64,000 nt of DNA. Source: Pestalotiopsis fici W106-1 (lineage: Eukaryota; Ascomycota; Sordariomycetes; Amphisphaeriales; Sporocadaceae). The stretch spans positions 496,001-560,000 of the forward strand of contig NW_006917093.1 of NCBI RefSeq assembly GCF_000516985.1, written 5' to 3'. A program made the position numbers and the translations under genes. Shown here piece after piece: positions 32,398 through 45,391 of this stretch (positions are counted from its first letter, which is position 1; each line of letters starts with the position of its first letter). Under the pieces are notes generated by a model. That model was not told the origin of the DNA. It was given only the letters and a program-made list of their open reading frames with translations, and searched no databases.

Positions 32398-35300
32398 GAT
32401 GGCTAAACCGCCAGAGATGGCGCTTCCCAGAGACCCTTTTGCCAGTCAATGGAGGAAAACAAAGGCGTCTTGAAAGGCGAGATTCCGACTAAATGGTGCG
32501 TGGGAAGTGCAAGACTCTCTATGAGACTCCCCTGAGTAGCTGCAAAACGGCGGCTAGATGGGGTGTAAGTCGGTGCTGAGCGAGTGTATGCAGAGTATCG
32601 AAGGATTAAGGTTGCTACTACAGAACGAATGTGTGTGTATAGTCGACAACAGATATGAAGAGAAGAAACAAGAAGAATAACGACTGTGAGAAGATCACCG
32701 TCCACAACGCTGCTTTTCCCGAATGACCAAATTGCTTTCCAACACGGACAGATAGGATTCTGGAAGCAAGCTGTGCATGTTCGAGGCGTGCTGACTCTCA
32801 GCCAAGGTAATGTTTTCTTCGGGCGCAGTGCAGTGCTTTGCTGCTTCTGTCTGATCTGAGGATGGGACGGCCGGCGCAACAGACCTGAAGCGCAGGCGGG
32901 TCGCAGGATACGATGTACCTCGTCTTGATTGCCACTAATGTACGACGCTACCTTACCTAGCAGGTACCCAGCTCATGTACATCAATACTGGGCATACCAT
33001 ATGGGCAATGGGCTGCAACACTGATGGCCCTGAGCGCTGGGATCCCCGAATTAGTGGACTGTCCACTATCCCTCCGGTGAATCAATCAATCTTTGAGAAA
33101 TTGAGATTGGTCTCCATGATCTGTTTTTCCGATACATAATATCTGTTCTGGCCGCTCGAAATCCTAACGGGACCAGCCTGATCAACATCAATCCATTATC
33201 CAATCGAGCGGAACCAAGATCTAGCATCTCGGTGGGAAAGCGGACGAGAGAATGGAAAACTGAAAAAATTCCAATCCTATTTTTACGTACAATTGTTTAC
33301 ATTGTCACCCAGCAGGCGGGTCTCGCCGTTGGCTGCAAGTACTATGCATGTATGATTCTAGTGCGCTCAGTAGGTACTTCCTCCTGGATCCAGTGTGCAG
33401 ATGGTACCAAAGGTAAATGTAGGCAGTAGGTAGGTACCTGACTAGGACCTCGCACCCAGACTACCACCAGACCTCTCCGTATTGATCCCTAAAAAAGAAA
33501 CTCGAGAACCGCTAGTAAAGACCGATTGGTCTCGGCCCCTTGTCCTAAGGCAGGTAGTTCAACCCAGTTTGTAGTGGCCAGCGACGTAGTACGGCGCGCC
33601 TGTCAGGGGGAAGGTCACAATAATTACACAGTAGGCATTCGGTAAATTTTTCCTTTTGGCTAGTACTAATTGAATCTTCAATTTGACCATTTCTGGGCTT
33701 CTTCAATATTCCGCTGATGGAATCAATAATAATATTAAAATTCGTCAGTGAGGCACAGTCTAATTGTCGATATCACTCTGTTTTAAGAGTGAGCAGCAGT
33801 TGATTGGGTTTCTCGTTGCGCATACACAATATTGTTCATACATATAGCAAATGCCAATGCATGCACAGTTGGTAGGTAGACATTTACATCATTGATGCTA
33901 CGAAAAAGCAAGGCAGCCAAGCAGTCAATTCGGACTTTGGCGAGTCGAGCACATGCGATGCACGCGCTGCTCTCGGCCGGCTGCAATTGCGGCGACTGCA
34001 ACCAGCCCTATCACGTTCACATTTTGGTTGGTTGATTGCATAGGGGCTGGTGCTACTGACTGATCTCTGCTCAGCTTTCCGCCAGCGGGCAACGAGAGAA
34101 TCCGGCGTTGGACGAGTGTTGTCAGCTTACACGACTGACAAGTCCTGTTGATGATGAGCTGGCAAGGCTGGTCAGCGTGCAAAGCTACCTACCTATGACT
34201 CTGCTACTTGACCATGCTTTTTGATATTGTCATCAATTCGTCTCTCCGACGGTCTTGATGGTAGGTTTTGCATACGACAAGGGAACGTGACATTGATGAG
34301 GAGCTGACCTTTTTTTTTTTCCTCACCTCTGACCCTTGGCGCGAATAGCGTGGCGGAGCAGCGGGTGTATCAGACGTTCAGTCAGCGGGTATCGATCATT
34401 ACGATTTTTTTTTTCCCCCTAGACGCCTTTTCCCATCTAGTTGGGCGCCGCAAATCTATTCTGGCTAAGAACACTGGCGGCCGATGAGACAGTTGAACAC
34501 CATCAAGTAAAGAGGCTGTACCGGCTCGTGTACATACGGCTTCAGCCATTCATCGATTGTGGTTTAATAAACGGTACATGTGTAAGAATATTATACGGAA
34601 GGAATCAAGAATGTGTGCTCAAATTGAATGCTGCCGCTGCTCCACGCGTCGTCCATCCACGAGCACACACGCTTTCTCTGCATGGTTACGCAAACTGGGG
34701 ATTTGTTCTACCGTTAGAGTTTGTAAAGTCTATTTCAACTTAGAATCTGATTTGCAGTGGTACCAGAGTCTGAGGATCCTCTTGGTCGCAAACCATTTTG
34801 TGCAACATGGCAAAGGATATATGCACAAATTCCCGAGGTGCATTTTCTTCACATGGCAGTGCTGTAATGAAAACCAAATCATACCCAAACCCTCTCTCTC
34901 ACTGTATGCTTCCTCTACATCTTGAGCGAAATACGTCACGAAACAGCCACCCGTTCCATGACAAAACCATAACAGGACAGAACAGCTGTCAAATACATGC
35001 TACTGGCGATGGACTCGGCAGATCCGCTGATCGCTTGTCAATGTCAAGGACTCGAAAGGGCAGAGGGCTCTTCTTGTCAAGGGCAAACGCGCTTGGGTTT
35101 CGATCGTATTAGCCAGTGCTCCGCCATGTTCGTGACGGCCTCGACCGTGTTGCAGCGACGGTTTAGTCTTACCCAGACGACTCCAGTGCACACGAGCTTT
35201 TTCAATGCTGTTGGGTGGCCTCATTCCACAATTTAAGGGGGCCAGTTTCTTGGGAGGCTAAGACTAGACCCCAATCGGGCAGGGCTCCTCGGCCTGCTCC

Positions 35301-36350
35301 AGCTGGTGTTGCCAGTCCTTTTCCCTCGCTTCTTTGCTGACCAGCAAGGCCAGCCAGTGACCCCAGCACGGCATCGGATGTTCAGATCATCTGGGTCTTT
35401 GCAGGGTGGGCAGGGCAGGGCAGGGCTCCATTTCGCCGCTTCGTATTCCCTGAATTACGGGCCCTCCTCATGCACAACTCCAGTCAACAAGACGCGGGCA
35501 GTTCGGTCTCCATAGGTAGCAGGCAGGCAAGCAAGCCAAGCAGGGCATGGAAATGGCATGGTAGGACTGGGTCTCACGCGGCGGTTCAGTGCAGGGCCAA
35601 TGATTCTTGCCAATCCTATGAGCAGAACACCACCAGAGAGAAGCTGGTGCCGCACCACTCCCCGGACAAACAGAACCAGATCGACACCATCCTTAGCCGG
35701 TCCAGCACCTTAATATCTTTATGCAAAAATAGCCTTTCCGGACTGGCGCAAATGCGCAACTTGTCTCATGCGCCCGCCGGACATTCTGCTGCTGCCCTGA
35801 ACCAGTAAACGTTGGCTGGCTAGTGATCTTTTTTCGGACTGCTCTGCTACCTACCATAGGGGACGTTGCCTACCTTGCACACACTCACACATACAGCTTC
35901 CCTTTCATCATCGTCATTCACAAGGGAAGTTGTGTTTTTCTTTCGAGAAGCCTTCTCTATTTTCCTTTGCTATACTGTTTGCTCGTTCCTAGCCTGCTCA
36001 CTCGCTTTGGCGGCTTACTCTACTATCGTTTTTCTTAATACCTTTTTGAAAATCTATTGAAAGATTCGGCATAGTTGCGGCATCTTTACATCGGGAGAGG
36101 TGTTGCCCAGCGAACAGGAAGATTACACTCCTCCTTCCTGAACTTTCATCCTGCATACCCGCATCTTGTTGGCTTGACCGTCTTTTACTCAAAAGATAAA
36201 CGCATGCTATGAGCGTCAATTGACGTTTGATACACGTTTCTTGCCGCTCAGCACTCGTGGTGTTGAACTAAAACCTCCACAGTTTCTTGAGTAGCCAAAA
36301 ACATCGTGATTGTCCGCAAGGACAACGCGAGTCGACAATTAAAATACAAC
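32398..36350. promoter_or_regulatory. Shared divergent promoter region of the two chitin synthases
   Basis: A 3.95 kb gene-free region between two start codons pointing away from each other. It contains poly-T tracts near 34311 and 34405, a GGG-run array at 35404-35425, repeated TAGGTAGG/ACCTACC-like tracts near 33422-33436, and long C/T-rich leader-like sequence at 35880-36020 just before the class VII gene. Short open frames here lack motifs. Long 5' leaders and co-regulation are likely. Confidence 0.6.
35404..35425 (+). other. Predicted G-quadruplex motif
   Basis: Five GGG runs (35404-35406, 35408-35410, 35413-35415, 35418-35420, 35423-35425) are separated by loops of one or two bases (T, then CA three times). 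Such short loops favour a stable parallel quadruplex. It lies about 930 bp upstream of the class VII chitin synthase start. Confidence 0.6.
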
Positions 36351-39300
36351 ATGGCTAACCACCAAGCCCGCATGTCAATGTACTCGGTGGCTTCCGACTC
36401 TGCCACTGGACATCGAGGACCAGGACAGCAGGCATCCCAAGTCTCAACTACAACATTGCTGAATGGAACTCATAATATTTACTTGTCTTCCCAGCCATAC
36501 CAGCTCGATGCTGCGACGAGTATAGTCGTCAACACGTGGTTGACCGCGGCTCAGGTTGGACCTGACGGGAGGACAGGTGGTACTGTCGATGCTAGTTTGG
36601 CTGCTCGTGCCTGGGAACACGCACGACGTCGCGCAGAGGATGGTTGCATTGTCCTGAGGTTTGTTTACCTTTGTCTACAGAGGATTACTTGAGATGGACT
36701 GACATGATATAGCTCTTTGCACACATCGACGCCATCTGTTCTGGCACCATTTCTTCAAACGCTCCCTCTATCTCTTCCGTCGTCCCTGTTTGCAGCTCTC
36801 GAAGCAATCAGACCGTTTATCCACTGCGTCACTCCGTACAACCCTTCAACGCCCCTTCAAGCTGCTCTCGGTGTCACCTTGACTCTCAACCTCACAGGCA
36901 ACTTAACTGCTACCACGCTTGCACTGTCTCAGGGCGGAATCGACACAGCAAAAGGTCTCTTGAATATTCCTGCGGAAGCGGGATACCGAGCCTTTGATGT
37001 CTTCTACTACTTGCTGACCTCGGCTTCGACGCCGGCCGAACGCGAATTTCTCGGCCTTAAGCCAGCTGCGAGCTACTCTCTCCTCGCCAAATCTGGCACT
37101 TATGACCCGCCGTCCTATCTGCCAACCGCCGACGACGCAGCTGCTGCCGATGATTTCAGAGCTGCTCTCAAAGAGATTGGTATCAAGGGGTCTGCGCACC
37201 GCAACTTCATCTCTACTCTTGCTGGTCTACTCAAGCTTGGCAACACAATCGACTATAGCGTAGATGGGGATCTCCTAGACGACATTTGTGAAGATGTTGG
37301 TGGATTGCTCGGACTAGACCCTGAGGTGTTGGCACGTCAATGCAGTACCGAGGATAGGCAGACTCTGGTCGGAGGTCTTTACGAGGCTTTGGTTGATTGG
37401 GTCATTTCAAGGGCGAATGAGGCCATTGCCGTTCAACTTTCCCGTACGCGAGATGGCGCAGATTCCCTCGATGGCCATGATTCCAGCAATGATACCGTCT
37501 GCATCACGGTCGTTGAAATTCCGGACCCTACCCTCGGCAAGGCCGTCGCTATGCGTGGCATTTTTGATGACTCGACTGGAATCAACGCTGAGATGAAGGA
37601 TGATGGTGTAGAAGTGATTGCGGCGGGCAGCTCCGTTTTGCGAGAAATGCAGAATGCTGTGGCTGAAGTCGGGCCAGAGCTCGGTATCATGACTGGACCA
37701 GCAGGCCGCGACAGGCAGCATGAACTCGAGAAGAGGGAAGTTGTCCTCGAAAAGGTGGGCCTCGCCGGGGATGACGATGGCTTCCTGAAGAAGCTCCTCT
37801 TTCCCGTAGCAGGAGCAGGCATCAATCTTGGCCGCGCTGGGCGGTTCGATCTCTCCTCGGTGCTTGCCAGCAGCCGTGCTTGGTATCACCTTTCCATCCA
37901 CCCGACCGATGATACACCTGCCAGTCTAGCAGCACTGCCATCGATCACTTCTGCTTGGTCTGCAGGCACCGTCTCGCGCCAGCTCCGAGCTTGGAGGCTG
38001 CCCGAGTGGGCGAACCGCCGGAATAAGAATCTGGACTTTACGGCTGATTTTGATCTGGAGGAGTTCACCACTCGTTTTGCTCCGTTGGGCTGCCGTGACG
38101 GCCGTGAAGGCATCGAAACGTGGATCCTTGAAAGAGGCTGGAGCAACGGCGAGGTCGTTGTGGGGCGCGAACGCGTTTGGATGCGCGAGTCCGCCTGGTG
38201 GGAAGCCGAGAGTATGCTGGACATGAAGCCCGCCGACATGCCCATGGGAGCCAGCATGATGCTTCCTTCTGGGGCCCTCGAAACGGGCTACTCCAACACT
38301 GGCAGCGGCTATTTTGGTGGTCCATTCATGGACCAGAACTCCAACATGAGCAATGACCATATGGTGCACTCTCGCAACCAAAGTCAGATTACCTTGGCGC
38401 AGCAAGGCCTTGCTGCTCCATCTATAGCTCCTAGTGCCATGCGAAATCTGAGCTCTGGTGATTACGGTCTTGGCAACAAGGGAGACAGTCATCGTGACCA
38501 GATCTATTACACCAGCGGTGGTGATTTTGGCAACAACCTCGATCCGGACCTTGCTCAAGGAAAGCATGTTGAAACTGAGAGCGTGACCTTTGGCCGAAGA
38601 GCTTGGGTCATGTTGGTGTGGACGCTTACTTTCTGGATTCCATCGCCTCTGCTCAAGTACGTCGGTCGCATGAAGCGACCCGATGTCCGTATGGCCTGGC
38701 GTGAAAAGGTGGTTCTCGTGTTCCTGATTGCCCTTGCCAACGCCATCATCATTTTCTGGATTATCTGGTTTGGTCAGTTGCTTTGCCCCAATTCCGACAA
38801 GGCATGGGACCGGGACGAGGTCGCCACTCACATGGGTTCCGCGGATTTCTGGGTCAGCATTCACGGAAAAGTCTACGATATTTCGAAATTCTACAAATTG
38901 CAGCACAGTGACACGGATACTGAGACAAGTTCGAGCAACATGGAGCAGTTTGCTGGTCTGGATCTTTCCGAGTACTTTGTCGCCCCCTTGCCGTTGACTT
39001 GTCCTGGACTCGGCATTGACAGGACTACCTACCTCAAGCAGAACAGCACACCCGAGTTGACTGAAGGCATTCACTATACTGGCTACCTTCAGCCCGACAC
39101 AACCTCGAAGCTCGCGTCAGATACCTGGTACAGTGACTACTTTGAGCCCCGCATCAAGGAGTATTATCACGGTGACCTGGTCTGGGACAAGTCAGACGTG
39201 GAGACGGATGGTTCTGATAACAGCCACATGTGGGTGATCTACGATGGCGGTATCTACGACTTGACCGACTATTTCGTCACCATCAAATATTATACCGACA

Positions 39301-41833
39301 CTGCCCACAACTTTTTGGATACCACACTCGTAAACGCCGTCAAGGAGAACCCCGGCCAGGATATCACGTCAAACTGGAACGAGCATATCAACAGTGTCAA
39401 GACCAATGCGACGGCATATGCCACTGCCATGAACAGTCTCAACTGCATCAAGAACACCTTTTATGTTGGTATTCCCGATTTCCGGTATTCTGCTCGCTGC
39501 CAGGTCAACAACTACCTCCTTTTGGCCTTTACCATTATCCTGTGCGCCGTTATTCTGCTCAAGTTCGTCTCTGCTTTGCAATTTGGTTCCAAGCGCCGGC
39601 CATCTCCCCAGGACAAGTTTGTTATCTGCCAGGTGCCTGCCTACACCGAGGACGAGGACTCGCTAAGAAAGGCTCTCGACTCCTTGACTGCTCTACAGTA
39701 TGACAACAAGCGGAAGCTCATTTGTGTTATTTGCGATGGTGTTATTATTGGTAAGGGCAACGACCGTCCCACGCCCAAGATTGTGCTCGATATCCTAGGT
39801 GTCGACCCCAAGGTTGATCCTCCTGCACTTCCATTCAAGTCCGTCGGAGCTGGCAATGAGCAGCTCAACTACGGAAAGGTCTACTCTGGTCTCTACGAGT
39901 TTGAAGGCAATGTTGTTCCTTACCTTGTCATTGTCAAGGTTGGTAAGGAATCTGAACAGACCAAGGCCAAGCCCGGCAACCGTGGAAAGCGTGACTCTCA
40001 GATCTTGTTGATGAGCTTCCTCAACCGTGTCCACCACCGTTCTCCCATGAACCCCTTGGAGCTGGAAATCTTCCACCAGATCAACAACATTATTGGCGTG
40101 GATCCCGAGCTGTATGAATATCTACTCATGGTTGATGCCGATACGTCTGTTCGCGAGGATTCTCTCAACAGGCTGGTTGCCGCTTGTGCCAACAACTCCA
40201 AGATTGCCGGTATCTGTGGTGAGACTGCTTTGCAAAACGAGGAAAGATCATGGTGGAGTATGATTCAGGTCTACGAATACTTCATTTCCCACCATCTCGC
40301 AAAGGCTTTCGAATCCCTCTTTGGCAGTGTTACCTGTCTTCCTGGTTGGTAAGTAAATCATATCTTCACTGTCGTTTAAGGTGTAATGCAAATGCTAACA
40401 ATGTAATAGTTTCTCCATGTACCGTCTGCGCACTGCTGACAAGGGCAAGCCGCTGCTGATTGCTGATGGTGTGATTCGCGAGTATAGTGTCTGCAACGTT
40501 GACACTCTCCACAAGAAGAATCTCTTGTCTCTCGGAGAGGATCGTTACCTGACCACGCTCATGACCAAGTACTTCCCTTACATGTCCTACAAATTCATCG
40601 CCGACGCGTACTGTCAGACGGCAGCACCCGAAGAGTGGGCGGTTCTGTTGTCCCAAAGACGACGATGGATCAACTCTACCATTCACAACCTGGTCGAACT
40701 GATGATGCTCAAGGACATGTGCGGATTCTGCTGTTTCTCGATGCGTTTTGTCGTCTTTATCGATCTCACTGGTACCATCATTCTGCCTGCAACCACCATC
40801 TATCTCGCTTACCTGATCTACCGTGTGGCCACCAACACTGGCCAATTCCCTATGATTTCCATCATCATGTTGGCAGCAGTATACGGTCTTCAAGCAATCA
40901 TCTTTATCCTCAAGCGACAGTGGCAGCACATTGGTTGGATGATTATTTACATCATCGCCTTCCCTATCTACTCCTTTATCCTCCCAATTTACTCGTTCTG
41001 GAAGCAAGACGATTTCTCCTGGGGTAACACGCGTATCGTTATTGGAGAAAAGGGTAGCAAGTAAGTTTCTCCTGTTTTTCCCATGTTGCTTGAGTGTCCA
41101 TGACTAACTATGAAATAGGCAAGTTGTTGCTGTCGATGGCGAAACATTTGACCCACGGTCTATCCCTCTCCAGCGTTGGGATGATTACGCAGCTCTCAAC
41201 AACCTCCCCGGCCGCCGTGGTAACTACTCTGAAAAGGCCGAAGTTCAGCCCTTCGACGACGCATACGAGATGGACGATATGAAGTCCGTCTACAGCTCCG
41301 TCCGTCAGCAGTCGGTACTGCACGGCCTTCAAGGCAACCGCTCCACGTTTATGCCTCCCACGGCTCAGTCGCCTGGTCACGGTTCCATGTCCAGAAACTC
41401 GGCATATATGCCATACTCTGATGGCCACATTAACCGCCAGTCCACGGCTTCCTTTGGCGATATTCAACGCATCAACAGCCCATACCAGGACAGGCCCAGC
41501 GTGTCCAACCTGCGTAGCGTAGCCAATATTTCGCCTTCCAGAGACATGCACCGCCAGTCCCAAGTGACTCTCGGATACAGCGGTGGATCCCGGCTTGGAC
41601 AAGGCGCCGGTCACCAGAGCCAGAGTTCGTTCGATTTCCAACGCGGTCACATTGGTCCCGACGACGCCATGATTGTCGATGCCATTCAAGCTACCCTCCG
41701 CGAGGTGGATCTCGACACGGTCACCAAGAAGCAAGTCCGCGCTCTTGTCGAGCAGCGCTTGCAAACCGAGTTGACTGGTGAGAGAAGAACATTCATGGAC
41801 AGACAAATCGACAATGAGCTGGCCAACATGTAA
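36351..41833 (+). CDS. Class VII chitin synthase with degenerate myosin-like domain
   Basis: Membrane chitin synthase of 1769 residues. Exons: 36351-36658, 36713-40348, 40410-41060, 41119-41833; introns 54-61 nt. The N-terminal region is a shortened myosin-like domain without P-loop or switch motifs, as in class VII (CsmB-type) enzymes. A cytochrome b5-like segment ([16 protein letters not shown]) follows the first membrane segments, then the catalytic domain with [22 protein letters not shown] and QRRRW (from about residue 1397), further membrane segments, a Ser/Gln-rich linker, and a DEK-type C-terminal domain ending in NELANM. Class V and VII enzymes act together in polarised wall synthesis and integrity in other filamentous fungi. 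The head-to-head position with the class V gene is conserved in many of them and suggests joint expression. Confidence 0.95.
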
Positions 41834-42732
41834 AAAAAAGGAAATTTGCCCATCTTTAGTAAGCATTGTAAATAGCCGACTCGCAAGACATTTTGTCCAT
41901 GTCATGTGGTGTTTGAAAACATCAAGTTCTCACTTTTGATCGGCACCAAAACTTTGGGTATCAAGGCGTTCATAGAGGATCAGTTTTGGGCGGCTCATCA
42001 GTTAGCATCGGGTGTGTAAGGGAAACTTTTTTTGGTGCAAACTTTTTTTTGCACAATGATTTTTTATTTGGAAAGCAAAGCATAATTGGGATTGAATCTA
42101 ATGGGAATCATCTTCAACTTACGATCCTTTGGACATATCATAGCATTATATCACAGCATAAGTAATACAATATTTGTGGCTTTCTAGCAATTTATTCGGA
42201 CTCGAGGATGGGCATATGACTTATTCGTCCATGTGGATTTAGCACTTGACCAGATCTCGTAGATTCCTGCACATAAATTGACTTTGATGGCAGCATGAGT
42301 TTAACCTTGTTTCTTATCATGGCTTCATGTCAGTTTTGAGACAAACCCGCAAAGTTCGTAGTTGAGTCTTTCAAATTCACCGAGACCAAAGAGCTTACGG
42401 TGATCGTTTCTAACCTCGTTTTCTTTCACGTTTGCGACTGGTTAAATTTGTGGAGAAGATATGTGCTGAGCAGGTTTCAACAAATGTCTTGTCGCTATTT
42501 TGATCTGCCGAGGGTAGGACAGATATCACAATATAGTTCCAGCTCTCATATGACATGATGTACAAACGAACCTGCCGCCGTGGACTTGACGTGCCAATGG
42601 ATCTGTCTCAGTGTGGACACCTCCAGTGTCTTGACGATGAAACAACGCCAACTAAAGACGAGAGAGAAAGGGAAAACACAAATCTGGCAGATGCTCGCTC
42701 GTCTTGCTCTAATCAAATTGGGCGTTTCAAAA
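41834..42732. other. Convergent 3' intergenic region
   Basis: About 900 bp between two facing stop codons; AT-rich with several A and T runs. No gene is supported. Confidence 0.5.
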
Positions 42733-44109
42733 TCATTGTATTTTACCCACTCCCTTGAGTCGAAGGTACACGTCTGTTCCCCAGCCATGCAAGCTCTGAA
42801 CAGCGATTCCGCCACCGAAATATTCGGCATATGCTCTGCTCAGGGGCAGTCCATAGCCTAGTCCTGCAATTGAACTTCCACCGCTGTTGGCATTGGAAAT
42901 GACGCTCAGAGCATCACCTGGGTTTGCGCCTGCAGGAGAATCCTCCTCGGAAAAGGTTGTAAAGCTGTAGCTCCACACGTTTGGTAGTACTTCGGGAGAG
43001 ATGCCGCCGCCGCGATCTCGAATGCGAATAGTCACACCGGGGGCATTGTCATCCAGAGGCTTGATCGCCTCACTACGGAAAGCGCCTTTGTTCTCGGCTG
43101 GAGGATCAAGCTTGACCTTTGGGGGACCGGCATCCGGTGGTTCCGGCGCAATGGTAATGACAACAGGCTCCTTACTGTTGCGGCCCTCGATTGTTGCACG
43201 GAATGCGTTCTTGAGAAGCTCCGTGAGGATATATTCGAGGTGCATGGGGACATAGGCGAATGCAGTGTCCGGTTCGCCGTCGACAATCCATCTTGGGCGA
43301 ATGCCATACTTGTATTCACAAATCTCGGCAACCCAATTCGCACACGAGTCGACAACGTCGGCAGGACACAGGGCCGTATCAATGACTCCAATAAAGCTGG
43401 GATGCTCGGGACATGGCGTCGGGCTGGCGGCAGGGTCAAAATGAACGGCACTAGAGTAGTGCAACGCAATGTGCTGTTCGGCAATAAGTCGTGTGCCAAT
43501 ACGAGCACGAAGATGCTCGTCGAGAAATCGTGTCACTTCGGTAGGTGAAATGTAACGGCGGCATTCGAGAAAGCCCTTGGCGAGAATCGGAATGGTGTCC
43601 TGGTGCGTGTGCACCAGCTCGGCCAGAACCGAGGTAAACTGTATCTCTCCTTCGACATTGGAGATGGTCCGGTGTTTCCACGGCAACAGAGTCGACAAGG
43701 AGTGTAGGTAGTTGTTGTAGATTTTGCTGATATTCGGGTTGGATACCACGATGAACGGCAGGTTCCGCAGAGCCTGAATACGGTGGGCAAGTCGGATTGG
43801 TAGGAGGCTCAAGGTGAAATTGGCTGACGAGAAGAGCGACTGGGCTGCCAGCGGAGGCCGGCCATGTTTGACGAGGTCTGCCAAGCTCAGAGAGTGCTGG
43901 TGTTGGTTGCTCAGATTGGCGACATCGGAATCGGTTACTGTCGCGGTGCTCGGAGGTTGCGACCACTTCTTATCGGAAAGAGAGAGGTCTGGCGCAGAGG
44001 TTGAGGATAAACGGCATAGTTGGTCAAAAGGCGACTTGAGGGCAGCTGGATGTCTTATTGATCCGGCCCTGGGCAGCATTTGCCCCAATGGCCGTCTAAG
44101 AGGTATCAT
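42733..44109 (-). CDS. Mitochondrial pyruvate/branched-chain ketoacid dehydrogenase kinase
   Basis: A 458-residue intronless kinase of the PDK/BCKDK family, which phosphorylates the E1-alpha subunit of a mitochondrial 2-oxoacid dehydrogenase complex and shuts it off. The first 40 residues are rich in Arg, Ser and Ala without acidic residues before residue 29, as in a mitochondrial presequence. The C-terminal GHKL ATPase domain has the N-box ELLKNAFRA (297-305), the G1 box IRDRGGGI (363-370) and the G2 box GLGYGLPLSRAY (416-427). The N-terminal four-helix part includes RLAHRIQALRNLPFIV. A Pro-rich insert between N and G1 boxes (about 322-355) is typical of fungal members. Sequence alone does not decide between pyruvate and branched-chain specificity. 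Confidence 0.93.
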   Translation of the reverse strand: MIPLRRPLGQMLPRAGSIRHPAALKSPFDQLCRLSSTSAPDLSLSDKKWSQPPSTATVTDSDVANLSNQHQHSLSLADLVKHGRPPLAAQSLFSSANFTLSLLPIRLAHRIQALRNLPFIVVSNPNISKIYNNYLHSLSTLLPWKHRTISNVEGEIQFTSVLAELVHTHQDTIPILAKGFLECRRYISPTEVTRFLDEHLRARIGTRLIAEQHIALHYSSAVHFDPAASPTPCPEHPSFIGVIDTALCPADVVDSCANWVAEICEYKYGIRPRWIVDGEPDTAFAYVPMHLEYILTELLKNAFRATIEGRNSKEPVVITIAPEPPDAGPPKVKLDPPAENKGAFRSEAIKPLDDNAPGVTIRIRDRGGGISPEVLPNVWSYSFTTFSEEDSPAGANPGDALSVISNANSGGSSIAGLGYGLPLSRAYAEYFGGGIAVQSLHGWGTDVYLRLKGVGKIQ

Positions 44110-45391
44110 GGTGGCATTGTGTGGTGAAGTGAAACAGCAGCTGTTGTTCTGTCGTCGGCACGGCCAGCGGTGTAGAAGTAAGGTAACAAATTGGGGGAAT
44201 TGTCATGCCACCCTTGCGGCCAATGCCATAAATTCAGGCGTTGCTGATGTGATGTCACGCGCCATTGGATCCCCCAGGAGAAAGGACCCCCACGATAAGC
44301 TTATCGAGCATGGAATAATAATACCTTAATATGCCGATCCCAACCGAGACTGACCAACACCCGCTCCCCAGTCCATCTCGGTCTTTCACGATGCACCCGG
44401 ATTTCTTTGGCTTGGGGAGTTGACAATTATTGTTGTATTTCCACTCCGTGATAAATTGTAGTGCTAGTGGTAGATGACACCAGTGTAGAAGATGGAGTCA
44501 CTGGCTTGATCCCCTGTTACGAGCAGATGCAAACACTATCCTATACAAGCATTGTAGGTACAACAATTGCCTTAGTTACAAGAGGGGGGTTTTCAGTACA
44601 CCTAGTTTCCTACAGTATAGTTGATCGCTCAACACTAGCTCCATGTAATACCTAATTCTGTGCAGCCGTTTCAGCTCACGGAAGGCTGCCGACGCCGTCG
44701 TCAAAGACGACGGGAGCCCATGAAGTGGCTGCAGCAGGAGACATAGCATTGATAACTCGAAGGACAAGATTCAAGATCAGTTCGCTATTTGTTTCATATT
44801 AAAAGAAAAAGACAGAATACAAAATTATAGTTAAATAAGATAGTGATAACCGCGCATGGTGTTTAGGCATGAGCAGTGCTGATGCGAGGTCGCAGCAATA
44901 GCCGTGATTACTGAGTTAAACGTTGAAAAGAGCATGATTTGAACTAATGTTATACTCAGTCGTATTTGATGAGCTGATAGTGACAGTTGCTGTCATACTG
45001 AACATGCTGAAAGATTGCAAGTTGAGGCACGAACGGCATGGTCCGCAGGAAGATGAATGATGGACTGGCGCATGGGGGTCAGATACACTCTCAGTAAAGG
45101 GTATTATCATTTCGTCCTTCCCGGTGTTGACAATAAACCAGATCATGGATCTCTACAAATCGAATTATTTGGTGGACACGTGTGCAGCAACGGCGGCGCT
45201 CGGAAAGGGTCTTGATAGGTCATATTCGCATTCCAATCGTACAATGGGTAAACTAGAGGTTTCTAGGCAGTTACGAACGTATCATAGTTGCCGCTTATGC
45301 AATGCCGTTCTTTCCCATGATGCCATGTATAAAGTCCTCGCACAGCCGCTTCTTGTGATCGGTATGATTAACTATGGATTGCTCGAGCTTT
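44110..45391. other. Intergenic region, no gene seen
   Basis: About 1.3 kb between the kinase start (minus strand) and the 3' end of the inhibitor gene. It should contain the kinase promoter. Only short open frames without motifs are visible. Confidence 0.5.

Noticed and set aside
37926..39074. 382-codon antisense open frame within the class VII chitin synthase
   Set aside because: Entirely opposite a well-conserved coding exon; no domain recognised.
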